A stretch of 11,655 bases of DNA from JOPF136 sp035272605 (GCA_035272605.1 DATEQM010000248.1:1-11655), one strand, 5' to 3'; shown: positions 1 through 6,834, numbered from the stretch's first letter. The notes: a model not told the origin generated them from the letters alone. A program made the numbers and translations.

Positions 1-1074
1 CACGCTGAAGAGAGGGAGGGAGCGATGGCGGAGGCCTTCGTTGGTGTGGTCGTTGAGGTTCAGGTGCGTGATTTCGACTTCGCTGGAGGGGAGCGAGTCG
101 GGATCCACACAGAAGCCGTGGTTCTGGGCTGTGATTTCGACTTTTTGGGTGCGCAAGTTTTTTACGGGGTGGTTGGAGCCGTGGTGGCCGAATTTCAACT
201 TATACGTTTTGCCACCCAGAGCGAGGCCGCAGAGCTGGTGACCCAGGCAGATGCCGAAAACGGGGACGCGGCCGGCGAGCTTGCGGATGTTTTCAATGGC
301 GTAGCCGATGGGTTCCGGATCGCCGGGACCGTTTGAAAGGAACACGCCGTCGGGCTTCATGGCCAGCACATCGGCGGCGGAGGTTTGCGCGGGGACGACG
401 TGGACTTCGCAGTTGTGCGAGACGAGCAGGCGGAGGATGTTGCGTTTGATGCCGTAGTCGAAGGCAACGACACGGAAGCTCGTTCCCTCAGGCGCCGCGG
501 GGCTGGTGGCGGCGGTATGCGCGGCGGTGAGCGCCTCCATATCCACGGCGCCGTGGGTCCAGCGATAGCCCGTGCCGCAAGTGACTCGACTGGCCAGCTC
601 CTGCCCCGCCATGGTGGGCAGTGCGCGAGCCTCGGCGACGAGCTGGTCGGGGGGCGCGCCGTCGGTCGAGACGACACCGCGCAGGGCGCCGACAGTGCGC
701 AGATGCCGCACCAGGGCGCGCGTATCCACGTCCCAGACGACCGGGACGTTCCAGCGCTCCAGATAGTGCTGCGCGGTTTCGCCCGAGCGCCAGTTGGAGG
801 AGATGGCGGAAAACTCGCGCACGACGAGGGATTCGATGTAGGGGTGCGCGGATTCCTCATCGAGTCCGTTGGTCCCCACGTTGCCGATGTGGGGATAGGT
901 GAGGCAGACAATCTGCCCGGCGTAGCTGGGATCGGTGAAAACTTCCTGGTATCCGGTGAGCGAGGTATTGAAAACGACTTCGCCGCCGCGGCGCGTGCGG
1001 GCGCCGGCGGAGCGGCCCTTAAATACGCGCCCGTCCTCGAGCGCGAGAACGGCTTCTGGGAGTGGCGGGTTCAG
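1..1074 (-). CDS. carA: Carbamoyl-phosphate synthase small (glutaminase) subunit, 3'-truncated by window edge
   Basis: CarA hydrolyses glutamine and passes ammonia to CarB for carbamoyl phosphate, the precursor of arginine and pyrimidines. The 358 visible residues show the CarA N-terminal domain (ALEDGRVFKG near residue 11, VVFNTSLTGYQE near 33) and the class I glutamine amidotransferase domain: LSNGPGDPEP near 246, the nucleophile elbow GICLGHQ with Cys276, GHHGSNHPV near 296 and QNHG near 317. The His and Glu of the triad lie beyond the edge, as roughly 20 to 30 residues are missing. The frame has no ATG, GTG or TTG before the conserved N-terminus; the in-frame TGA of lepB is at 1093-1095. 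The only sensible start is CTG at 1072-1074, six bases after a perfect GGAGGAG (1081-1087). The gene follows lepB by 18 bases in the same frame and direction, so co-transcription is likely; carB would be expected downstream. Confidence 0.96.
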   Translation of the reverse strand, partial: MNPPLPEAVLALEDGRVFKGRSAGARTRRGGEVVFNTSLTGYQEVFTDPSYAGQIVCLTYPHIGNVGTNGLDEESAHPYIESLVVREFSAISSNWRSGETAQHYLERWNVPVVWDVDTRALVRHLRTVGALRGVVSTDGAPPDQLVAEARALPTMAGQELASRVTCGTGYRWTHGAVDMEALTAAHTAATSPAAPEGTSFRVVAFDYGIKRNILRLLVSHNCEVHVVPAQTSAADVLAMKPDGVFLSNGPGDPEPIGYAIENIRKLAGRVPVFGICLGHQLCGLALGGKTYKLKFGHHGSNHPVKNLRTQKVEITAQNHGFCVDPDSLPSSEVEITHLNLNDHTNEGLRHRSLPLFSV

Positions 1075-1080
1075 TCGTAT

Positions 1081-1087
1081 CTCCTCC
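1081..1087 (-). promoter_or_regulatory. Shine-Dalgarno that decides the carA start
   Basis: On the minus strand GGAGGAG lies between the lepB stop and the first carA codons. With a six-base spacer it points to a CTG codon at 1072-1074. The ATA codon directly abutting it has no spacer and is a poorer candidate. Confidence 0.75.
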
Positions 1088-1092
1088 GGGAG

Positions 1093-1689
1093 TCATTTTG
1101 CCGCGTCATGGGCGCGCACAATCGTTTCCGGGATCACGCCGAAGCGGTCGAAGGGCCAGTAGGCGAAGACGGCTTTGCCATAAATGGCCTCGCGGGGCAC
1201 GGGGCCAAAGACGCGAGAATCGTTGGAGCTGGAGCGATGATCGCCCATGACGAAATATTCGCCTTGGGGAATGGTATACGGCCCGAAGGACGAACCGTCC
1301 AAGTATTCCTTGGGGACAAACTGTTCGGGCAGCAATTTGCCGTTGACGTAGAGCTTGCCGTCGCGCATCTCGACGAGTTCCGAGGGGAGGGCCACGACGC
1401 GCTTGATGAAGGACTTGGAGCGGTCCAGCGGATACCAGAACACCACAACGTCGCCGCGCTCGATGGGCTCGAAGCGATAGACAAATTTGTTGACGAAGAT
1501 GCGCTCCTGGTCGGAGAGCAAAGGCACCATGCTGGTGCCTTCGACTTTTACAGGCTGATAGAGAAAGACGATGATGACGGCGGCGAGGCCGACAGCGATG
1601 AGCAGGTCGCGCGCCCAGGAGCGAAGTTCATCACGAAAGGCCGGGTGGGCTTTGGGCTTCTCGATTGCGGCGGGGACTTGCTCTTCCAT
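1093..1689 (-). CDS. lepB: Signal peptidase I
   Basis: A membrane-anchored serine protease that cleaves signal peptides from exported proteins on the outer face of the inner membrane. The protein has 198 residues. A short cytoplasmic N-terminus is followed by one transmembrane segment (about residues 27-45), then box B with the catalytic Ser53 (GTSMVPL), box D with the general-base Lys96 (FIKRVVALP), and box E GDHRSSSNDSR at 149-159. The AYWP motif near 176 completes an S26A-family enzyme. All catalytic residues are present and the length suits a compact signal peptidase I. The start is ATG with only a weak purine-rich leader (AAAAGAAG). The gene lies 170 bases after rsmE and 18 bases before carA. 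Likely clients encoded nearby are the HEAT-repeat and cupin-like proteins, both of which carry signal peptides. Confidence 0.96.
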   Translation of the reverse strand: MEEQVPAAIEKPKAHPAFRDELRSWARDLLIAVGLAAVIIVFLYQPVKVEGTSMVPLLSDQERIFVNKFVYRFEPIERGDVVVFWYPLDRSKSFIKRVVALPSELVEMRDGKLYVNGKLLPEQFVPKEYLDGSSFGPYTIPQGEYFVMGDHRSSSNDSRVFGPVPREAIYGKAVFAYWPFDRFGVIPETIVRAHDAAK

Positions 1690-1859
1690 GGCGTCTTCTT
1701 TTTATAACATACCGGGGCGATGACCGCCACTCGCAGGGGGAAAGCAGGTCCCTTACCCGCGAGGCGGGTTCTCGATGACGGTGTGGCCGAAGAGACGCGG
1801 AAGCCGGGCCTTGACAGGGCGATCCGCATCATCTGCGCGCTCCCGTGCCCGATGCGGGC
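1690..1859. other. rsmE-lepB spacer with two small hairpins
   Basis: No gene is visible in this 170-base spacer. A small hairpin (arms GCCCG/CGGGC, 1847-1851 and 1855-1859) follows the rsmE TAG immediately. A perfect 6-bp hairpin (ACCCGC/GCGGGT, 1755-1760 and 1764-1769) lies midway. Neither is followed by a T-run. An A/T-rich stretch just upstream of lepB (TATGTTATAAAAAG on the minus strand) could hold a -10 element, but no convincing -35 partner was found. Whether lepB has its own promoter is open. Confidence 0.45.
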
Positions 1860-2603
1860 CTAGTCTCCCAGGGCGTAATTCAACACGGCGAGGGCGGATG
1901 CGACGGCGGTTTCGGTGCGAAGGATGTTCGCTCCGAGCGAGACCTCAGACCAGTTGGCCCGAAGCGCTGCCTCGCGTTCCTCGCCGGTCCAGCCACCCTC
2001 CGGGCCGATGGCCACGGCGACGTGGGAGCCCGGAGCAGGCCTCACGAGCACGGAGCGGAGCGAGGGCGCGTCTTTCGATTCGGACAAAAACAGCAGCCTG
2101 CCGGGCGCGCTTTCGGGCGGACTGGCCCTGAAGGCCTGCAGAAATGCGGCTTTTGAGGTTTCGAGGGGGGCGAGAACCGGCGGGCTGAGCCGCCGCGCCT
2201 GCTGCGCGGCCTCAACGAGGATCTTCTGCCAACGAGCGGCACGCTTTACGGCAGCGGAAACCAATGCTTTCTCGGAGCGTGCGGCGGCGAGCGGGGCAAT
2301 CTCCGCGACGCCCAATTCGGTGGCCTTTTCGAGCGCCCATTCGAAGCGGTCGAATTTTACGATGCTGAGCAGCAGCGCCGTCTGGAGCTCCGGCAGTGCG
2401 GCCGGCAGTTGCTCGAGCAGGGAAAACTCGACGGCCTTGCCGCCAGCGGCCTCCACGCGGGCAAGCCAGAGCGCCGAGCCATCGCTCAATTCGTAGATTT
2501 GTCCCGGCGCGACCCGCAGCACGCGGGCGGCATGGTGCGCAGCGTCGCCCAGGAGCACGGCGCGGCCGCCTTCGAAACGCTCCACGAAGAATCTGCGGCG
2601 CAT
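1860..2603 (-). CDS. rsmE: 16S rRNA (uracil-1498-N3)-methyltransferase RsmE
   Basis: RsmE methylates N3 of U1498 in 16S rRNA in the assembled 30S subunit, using S-adenosylmethionine. The 247-residue length is typical. The N-terminal PUA-like domain begins MRRRFFVERF. The SPOUT (trefoil-knot) methyltransferase domain carries the family signatures: KFDRFEWALEKATELGV near 83-99, EAAQQARR near 131-138, the SAM-binding AIGPEGGW at 198-205 and LGANILRTETA at 223-233. The start is ATG with GAAGGG only two to three bases upstream, an unusually tight SD spacing, but the N-terminus matches the family. It is divergent from the HEAT-repeat gene across 123 bases and reads towards lepB. The stop TAG is followed directly by a small hairpin. 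Confidence 0.96.
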   Translation of the reverse strand: MRRRFFVERFEGGRAVLLGDAAHHAARVLRVAPGQIYELSDGSALWLARVEAAGGKAVEFSLLEQLPAALPELQTALLLSIVKFDRFEWALEKATELGVAEIAPLAAARSEKALVSAAVKRAARWQKILVEAAQQARRLSPPVLAPLETSKAAFLQAFRASPPESAPGRLLFLSESKDAPSLRSVLVRPAPGSHVAVAIGPEGGWTGEEREAALRANWSEVSLGANILRTETAVASALAVLNYALGD

Positions 2604-2726
2604 GGCCCTTCATTGAACCCGAAAACGAGGTCCGGGCGCCAGCAGGAATCGCGGTTCGTGAGACAATGCGCGGAATCGGCGGGGCGCCGCGGAATTCCCC
2701 GCCGACGGAATCGCGTGAGGCGTGTC
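2604..2726. promoter_or_regulatory. Divergent intergenic region with inverted repeat
   Basis: These 123 bases separate two divergent starts and must hold at least part of the control region for rsmE and the HEAT-repeat gene. A perfect 9-bp inverted repeat is visible: TCGGCGGGG at 2676-2684 and CCCCGCCGA at 2697-2705 with a 12-base spacer. It is interleaved with three copies of a CGGAAT-type motif (around 2671, 2690 and 2706). No strong sigma70 hexamer pair was found in either direction. GAGG at 2717-2720 is the SD for the plus-strand gene. Confidence 0.5.
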
Positions 2727-3734
2727 ATGAAAAATATCAGCTGTCGGAGATTTCTGATTTCCACACGCAACGAGCATCAAAACTGCGGAGCGGGACGCGC
2801 CGCCTTCTGCGTTGCCACGAGAGGGCTGGCGCTCGCTGCCGCGCTTTGCGTTTCGGCGACGATTCCAGCGACACACGCACAGACGTCCACGCCCGCGAAC
2901 ACCGAGGCGAAACCGAAAGCTGCCGCGGGCGCGGCCTCGCGCGGCCAAGCGGCTGCGATGCACGCCGACGAAAACACCACCGTCGCGGAGGCCTGGAAGC
3001 TGATTGCGGAGGGCACTTCCGACCAGAGCCTGCGGAAGCGCATACCGGCGCTGCTGGCTCTGGGCAGCACCGGAGATCGCCCGGAAGTGGCCCGCATTCT
3101 CGAGAAGGCCCTGAACGATTCCCATCCCGAGGCGCGCCGTGCGGCGGCGGCAGCGCTGGGGAAGGCGCGGGTGCGGAGCTCGATTCCGAGCTTGAAAAAG
3201 GCGCTGGACGACCGTTCGCCCAGCGTGCGCGTTTCCGCGGCCCGCGCACTGTGGGAGATGAAAGACTATTCCGGCAGCGCGCTGTTTGAACGCGTGGCGA
3301 TGCACCAGGCGCTGCCCGAAGAAAAAGGGCTGCGCCAGGAATGGCATCAGGCGGTGAGCCGCGCCAATGATCCGTCGTATCTGTTCGTGACGGGAATGCA
3401 GGAAAGCGCGGGCATGCTCCTGGGCCCGTATTCCTTTGCCATTCCGGTGTATCGCTACCTCTCCAAGGACAGAGCCGCGCCGGCAAGAGCCGCGGCCGCT
3501 ACGCTGCTGGGAGATCTCCACACGGATCCCGCCGTGCAGGCGCTGGAAATGGCGCTGGTGGACGAACAGGCCGTGGTGCGGGCCGCCGCGGCCATCGCAC
3601 TGGGAAAAAGCGAGCGGCCAGCGGAGATCGTACAACTGTCGCCGCTGCTGCACGACCACAATGGGGTGGTGCGGCTATCGGCCGCGGCGGCGGTTGCGCG
3701 GCTGAGCCCGGCGGGGAGCGGGGGAGCGATTTAG
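2727..3734 (+). CDS. Exported HEAT-repeat protein
   Basis: A 335-residue protein with a probable Sec signal peptide. The n-region is long and basic, a hydrophobic core spans about residues 33-45 (GLALAAALCVSAT), and the likely cleavage site is ATHA|Q near 51. A Pro/Ala/Lys-rich linker (52-80) follows, then two blocks of helical HEAT/PBS-lyase-like repeats: about 100-180 (PEARRAAAAALGK, PSVRVSAARALWE) and 249-328 (APARAAAATLLGDL, AVVRAAAAIALGKS, GVVRLSAAAAVARL). A repeat-poor segment lies between them. No catalytic motif is visible, so a protein-binding scaffold in the periplasm is the likely role. The start is ATG with GAGG six bases upstream; longer in-frame extensions lack an SD and would bury the signal peptide. 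It is the only plus-strand gene here, convergent with dnaJ. The family is recognised, the specific function is not. Confidence 0.85.
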   Translation: MKNISCRRFLISTRNEHQNCGAGRAAFCVATRGLALAAALCVSATIPATHAQTSTPANTEAKPKAAAGAASRGQAAAMHADENTTVAEAWKLIAEGTSDQSLRKRIPALLALGSTGDRPEVARILEKALNDSHPEARRAAAAALGKARVRSSIPSLKKALDDRSPSVRVSAARALWEMKDYSGSALFERVAMHQALPEEKGLRQEWHQAVSRANDPSYLFVTGMQESAGMLLGPYSFAIPVYRYLSKDRAAPARAAAATLLGDLHTDPAVQALEMALVDEQAVVRAAAAIALGKSERPAEIVQLSPLLHDHNGVVRLSAAAAVARLSPAGSGGAI

Positions 3735-3763
3735 GAAGGTAGGCAGGGGCGTGCGAGATGCCT

Positions 3764-3825
3764 TCAGGGGCTAAAGCCCCGCGCTTTCAGGTGGGGTTGC
3801 GGCGGGGCTGAAGGCCCGCCCCTCC
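3764..3825. repeat. Composite palindromic repeat between convergent genes
   Basis: Between the HEAT-repeat stop and the dnaJ stop lie two GC-rich stem-loops. The first has arms GGGGCT (3767-3772) and AGCCCC (3775-3780). The second has arms GGCGGG (3801-3806) and CCCGCC (3815-3820). AGGGGC at 3766-3771 can also pair with GCCCCT at 3818-3823, giving an outer stem that would enclose both. There is no T-run on either side. The position suits a bidirectional transcription stop. The GGGGCTNAAGCCCC look resembles palindromes dispersed in acidobacterial genomes; that comparison is from memory. Confidence 0.6.
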
Positions 3826-3838
3826 GGCTGAGCGCAGA

Positions 3839-4990
3839 TCAGCCGAACATGTCTTTCACGCGCTCAAAGAAGGAAGAATTGCGCTCGACGGGCTGATTAT
3901 TCGCGTCCAACGTGCCTGCGAGCTCTTCCAGCAAGCGTTTCTGCTCGCGGGAAAGCTTGGTGGGAACCACGACGCGGACGCGGACGTGCAGGTCACCTTT
4001 GCCATGCCCGTGGGGGCTGGGCAGGCCCTTCCCTTTCAGGCGAAATACGTGGCCGCTCTGCGTGCCCTCCGGAATCTTGAGCTTTTCTTCGGCGTGCAAA
4101 GTAGGAACGCGGACCTCCGTGCCGAGCGCGGCCTGGCTGATGGTAATGGGGATGGTGCAAAACAGGTCGGTACCCTTGCGTTCGAAGAAGGGGTGCTCGC
4201 CGACTTCGATGAGCACATAGAGATCGCCGGGCATGCCGCCGTGCGATCCCGTCTCGCCTTCGCCGGGGAGTCTCACGCGCATTCCGGTTTCGACGCCCGC
4301 GGGAATCTCCACGTCCAGGCTGCGTTCGCGTTCCCTTCTCCCGGCGCCGGCGCAATCCGGGCAGCGCTCGCGGACCACGCGGCCGGAGCCCTGACACTGC
4401 GGGCAGGTGCGCATGACGGCGAAAAATCCCTGCTGATAATTCAACTGGCCGCGGCCGCCGCAAGGCTGGCAAGTGACCGGCGAGGTGCCCGGCTTCGCGC
4501 CGGTGCCGTGGCAGGTGTCGCAGGTCTCCGAGCGTGGCACGCGGATGCGGAACTTGCGCCCGGCGGCAGCTTCTTCAAAGGAAAGTTTGACGTCGTAGCG
4601 CAGATCCGCGCCGCGCTGCGCCCTGCGGCCGCCGCGCCCCCGACGGCCACCGCCAAGTCCGAATACATCTTCGACCTGAAAGAAGTCGCCGAGAATGTCC
4701 TGGAGACCCTCGAAAATGGAAAAGTCCACGTTCTGGAATCCCGCGCCGCTCGCAGAGGACAGTCCCGCGTGCCCGTAGGTGTCGTAAATCTGCCGTTTCT
4801 GGGCATCGGAGAGGACGCTATAGGCCTCGGTGGCCTCGCGGAATTTCTCCTCGGCCTGGGATTTGTCGGCGGGATTGCGATCGGGATGCCAGCGCAGGGC
4901 GGCCTTGCGGTAGGCGCTCTTGATCTCGTCGCCGGAGGCGCCGCGCTCGACGCTGAGCACCTGGTAATAATCGCGTTTGGTGGTGGCCAT
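3839..4990 (-). CDS. dnaJ: Chaperone protein DnaJ (Hsp40)
   Basis: DnaJ delivers unfolded clients to DnaK and stimulates its ATPase. The 383-residue protein has the full type I layout. The J-domain covers residues 7-72 with HPD at 35-37. A G/F-type linker with an Arg/Gly-rich stretch (113-127) follows. The zinc-binding domain has four CxxCxGxG motifs at Cys157/160, 174/177, 196/199 and 210/213. The C-terminal client-binding domains run to about 345. All eight cysteines are intact. The start ATG is 14 bases after the grpE stop. The only SD-like bases (GAGG) overlap the grpE stop, giving a long spacing, so translation probably depends on coupling to grpE. It is last in the hrcA-grpE-dnaJ block and ends against the convergent HEAT-repeat gene. 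Confidence 0.97.
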   Translation of the reverse strand: MATTKRDYYQVLSVERGASGDEIKSAYRKAALRWHPDRNPADKSQAEEKFREATEAYSVLSDAQKRQIYDTYGHAGLSSASGAGFQNVDFSIFEGLQDILGDFFQVEDVFGLGGGRRGRGGRRAQRGADLRYDVKLSFEEAAAGRKFRIRVPRSETCDTCHGTGAKPGTSPVTCQPCGGRGQLNYQQGFFAVMRTCPQCQGSGRVVRERCPDCAGAGRRERERSLDVEIPAGVETGMRVRLPGEGETGSHGGMPGDLYVLIEVGEHPFFERKGTDLFCTIPITISQAALGTEVRVPTLHAEEKLKIPEGTQSGHVFRLKGKGLPSPHGHGKGDLHVRVRVVVPTKLSREQKRLLEELAGTLDANNQPVERNSSFFERVKDMFG

Positions 4991-5004
4991 CGGTGGAGGG
5001 TGCC

Positions 5005-5610
5005 TCAGGCGTCGTTCCGTGGCACGACAGGATGCACGGCCACACGCACCATGGCCGGACGGAGGACGCGGTCGCGGAAGCGGTAACCCGGGCTGAGCTG
5101 CGCGAGGATGGCACCATCGGCGTGGTCGGCGGACTCGATGCGCTCGACGGCCTGGTGCTCATGAGGGTTGAAGGTTTTGCCTTCCGCTTCAATGCGCTCC
5201 AGGCCCATTTTGGAAAGCGCGGCCCAGAACCGGCGGTAAATCAGGTCGAAACCTGCGCGGTATTTTTCGTAGGCGGGGTCGCGATGCGTCTCCAGTGCGC
5301 GCTCAAAATCGTCGAGCATGGGCAGAATGGCCTCGATGGCGGTCCCGATGGCGCGGTAATGTTCGGCGGCGCGGTCGCGTTCGATGCGCTTGCGGTAATT
5401 TTCGAAATCGGCCTGGAGGCGGACGAGGGACTTGAGCAGATCGTCGCGTTCCGAACGCACGGCGTCGAACTCTTCCCGCGAGACGGTGGCCGGGGTTGTG
5501 GCCGGCGCGGAAGTTGCGCCGGCGGGGGGATCGTCGGCGGGAACAGCCGGGCCCGGCGGTTCGGTCCCGGACGGCGCGCGGCGGCGCGCGTTTTCGGGTG
5601 CGTCGCTCAT
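5005..5610 (-). CDS. grpE: Nucleotide exchange factor GrpE
   Basis: GrpE releases ADP from DnaK and works as a dimer in the DnaK-DnaJ cycle. In this 201-residue protein the first 43 residues are disordered and rich in Pro/Ala. A long coiled-coil helix follows (about 44-105, containing RLQADFENYRKR at 64-75). The C-terminal beta domain carries the signatures GKTFNPHEHQAV at 144-155 and GYRFRDRVLRPAMVRVA at 175-191. The ATG overlaps the hrcA stop as ATGA (5607-5610), so the two are translationally coupled; GGGAG lies upstream inside hrcA. dnaJ follows after 14 bases, with no dnaK in between. Confidence 0.96.
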   Translation of the reverse strand: MSDAPENARRRAPSGTEPPGPAVPADDPPAGATSAPATTPATVSREEFDAVRSERDDLLKSLVRLQADFENYRKRIERDRAAEHYRAIGTAIEAILPMLDDFERALETHRDPAYEKYRAGFDLIYRRFWAALSKMGLERIEAEGKTFNPHEHQAVERIESADHADGAILAQLSPGYRFRDRVLRPAMVRVAVHPVVPRNDA

Positions 5611-6653
5611 GAGGAACGGCTCCCGGAAAGATAGGAATTGAAGTACTGCGCCACGCAGGCCACGGTGGTGATGGCCCGCTCATAATGCATGCGCATGGGC
5701 CCGAGGATTCCCAGCGAGCCCTGCATGGGCTCGCTCCAGGCATAGGGAGCGGTGACCAGCGCCAGGCGTTGCCCGGCGCGATCCATGCCGCGCACACCCA
5801 CTTCCACGTGCACGGGCTCGGGCGCTTCGATGCAACTGGTGAGCAATTCCACGAGCTGGGTGCGTTCTTCGATGGCTTCCAGCAGGTCGCGCACTTCCTC
5901 GGGAGGGGCCAGCCAGGCGGGCGTGGCGATCTGCGCGGCGCCCTCCAGGTAGAGTTCGCGGGGCGAATCCTCGCCGAGGAGTTTGGGGTCGCAGAGAAGC
6001 AGGGCGTTCGAGGAGAGCTGATCGTAGCGCTCGCGGTCGCGCGCGAGGCGCGACTTGAGGTCCGCGCGGATGGCCTGGAGGGTCCAGCCGCGGAATTCCG
6101 CGTTGACCATGGCGGCGGTGCGATCGAGCTCCGCGGCGGTAAAAGTGCGCGGGGCGCGGACCACTTTGTCGCGGGTCATGCCGCCTGCGCTCAACAGGAC
6201 CACGACAATGCGACCGTCGGGCAGCGGGATGAAGCGCACGTGCTCGATGGCCATGTTCGATACCGAGGGGGAAATCACGATGCCCAGCCCCTGGGTGACC
6301 GAGGCAAGCACGTGGCTAGCGCGCTCCATCACTTCCTCCGGGGTGCGCGCGGAGGAAAGCTCGCGATGAATCCACTCGCGGTCCTTTTCCGAAAGCTGGG
6401 CGGGTTGCTCGGCGACGTGCTGGACGAAAAATTGGAAGCCCGCGGTGGTGGGCACGCGCCCGGCGGAAGTGTGGGGCTGGCAGAGGTAGCCTTCTTCCTC
6501 GAGGTCGGCCATCACGTTGCGGACCGTGGCCGCGCTCAACGGCTCGGCATGCCGGCGGGAGATGGACCGGGAGGATACCGGCTCGCCGGTTTCGATGAAC
6601 GTCCGGACCACGTCGGAAAGGATCTCGGAATGTCGCCGGTCAATCATCGTCAT
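5607..6653 (-). CDS. hrcA: Heat-inducible transcription repressor HrcA
   Basis: HrcA represses class I heat-shock genes by binding CIRCE operators, and it needs the GroE chaperonin to stay active. This 348-residue protein has the N-terminal winged-helix domain (about 4-70) with the strongly conserved ATVRNVMADLEEEGYL (42-57) and QPHTSAGRVPTT (59-70). The GAF-like and dimerisation regions follow, ending with GILGPMRMHYERAI near 315-328. Length and motifs are typical. The first ATG has no SD of its own; ATG at residue 3 (6647) is an alternative and also lacks one. The start abuts a 9-bp palindrome and a short leader ORF whose TGA overlaps this ATG. A strong sigma70-like promoter lies about 150 bases upstream. 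No CIRCE-like TTAGCACTC-N9-GAGTGCTAA sequence was found in front of the operon. Confidence 0.95.
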   Translation of the reverse strand: MTMIDRRHSEILSDVVRTFIETGEPVSSRSISRRHAEPLSAATVRNVMADLEEEGYLCQPHTSAGRVPTTAGFQFFVQHVAEQPAQLSEKDREWIHRELSSARTPEEVMERASHVLASVTQGLGIVISPSVSNMAIEHVRFIPLPDGRIVVVLLSAGGMTRDKVVRAPRTFTAAELDRTAAMVNAEFRGWTLQAIRADLKSRLARDRERYDQLSSNALLLCDPKLLGEDSPRELYLEGAAQIATPAWLAPPEEVRDLLEAIEERTQLVELLTSCIEAPEPVHVEVGVRGMDRAGQRLALVTAPYAWSEPMQGSLGILGPMRMHYERAITTVACVAQYFNSYLSGSRSS

Positions 6654-6679
6654 GGGGGTGCAGCCATTGCCGGCTGCAC
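6650..6679 (-). CDS. Putative 9-codon leader ORF upstream of hrcA
   Basis: A short frame starts at GTG (6677-6679), five bases after GAGG (6685-6688). It encodes MQPAMAAPP and stops at TGA (6650-6652), which overlaps the hrcA ATG as ATGA. hrcA lacks its own SD, so ribosomes finishing this leader could re-initiate on hrcA. The frame also runs through the palindrome at 6657-6680, so its translation would melt that stem. It is too short for statistical support and is an inference from geometry only. Confidence 0.35.
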   Translation of the reverse strand: MQPAMAAPP

Positions 6680-6680
6680 C
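6657..6680. promoter_or_regulatory. 9-bp palindrome directly upstream of the hrcA start
   Basis: Arms GGTGCAGCC (6657-6665) and GGCTGCACC (6672-6680) pair perfectly around a six-base loop, and the stem ends three bases before the hrcA ATG. It could be an RNA hairpin controlling initiation, or an operator for HrcA or another dimeric regulator. It does not match CIRCE in sequence or in spacer length. Confidence 0.6.
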
Positions 6681-6805
6681 GATACCTCGCGATCGCGTTT
6701 CCCTGCCCGCGGCCAGCCGCTGCCATCACCAAGAACTCCGCGCCACAGTCCGTCCAGTTTGGGTCACGCAGGGGGCGCGGCAGGGGTTCGGAACATTACA
6801 AATTC

Positions 6806-6834
6806 ATTTTAGGGGTGGACGGCGGGAGCGTCAA
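6806..6834 (-). promoter_or_regulatory. Sigma70-type promoter of the hrcA-grpE-dnaJ operon
   Basis: The minus strand reads TTGACG (6829-6834), a spacer of exactly 17 bases, then TAAAAT (6806-6811). Both hexamers match consensus in five of six positions. Transcription would start near 6799. It is the best promoter in the window and lies in the only gap ahead of hrcA, so it probably drives the heat-shock operon. Confidence 0.8.

Noticed and set aside
385..1707. Long plus-strand open frame (440 codons) opposite carA and lepB
   Set aside because: Antisense frame made by GC-rich codon structure. The minus strand encodes clear CarA and LepB with all catalytic motifs, and the plus-strand product shows no family motif.
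2409..2726. N-terminal extension of the HEAT-repeat frame back to 2409
   Set aside because: It would overlap rsmE, has no SD, and would place 106 charged residues before a proper signal peptide. The ATG at 2727 has GAGG at good spacing.
2604..2726. Possible CIRCE operator in the divergent region
   Set aside because: The inverted repeat there has arms TCGGCGGGG/CCCCGCCGA and a 12-base spacer, which does not match TTAGCACTC-N9-GAGTGCTAA.
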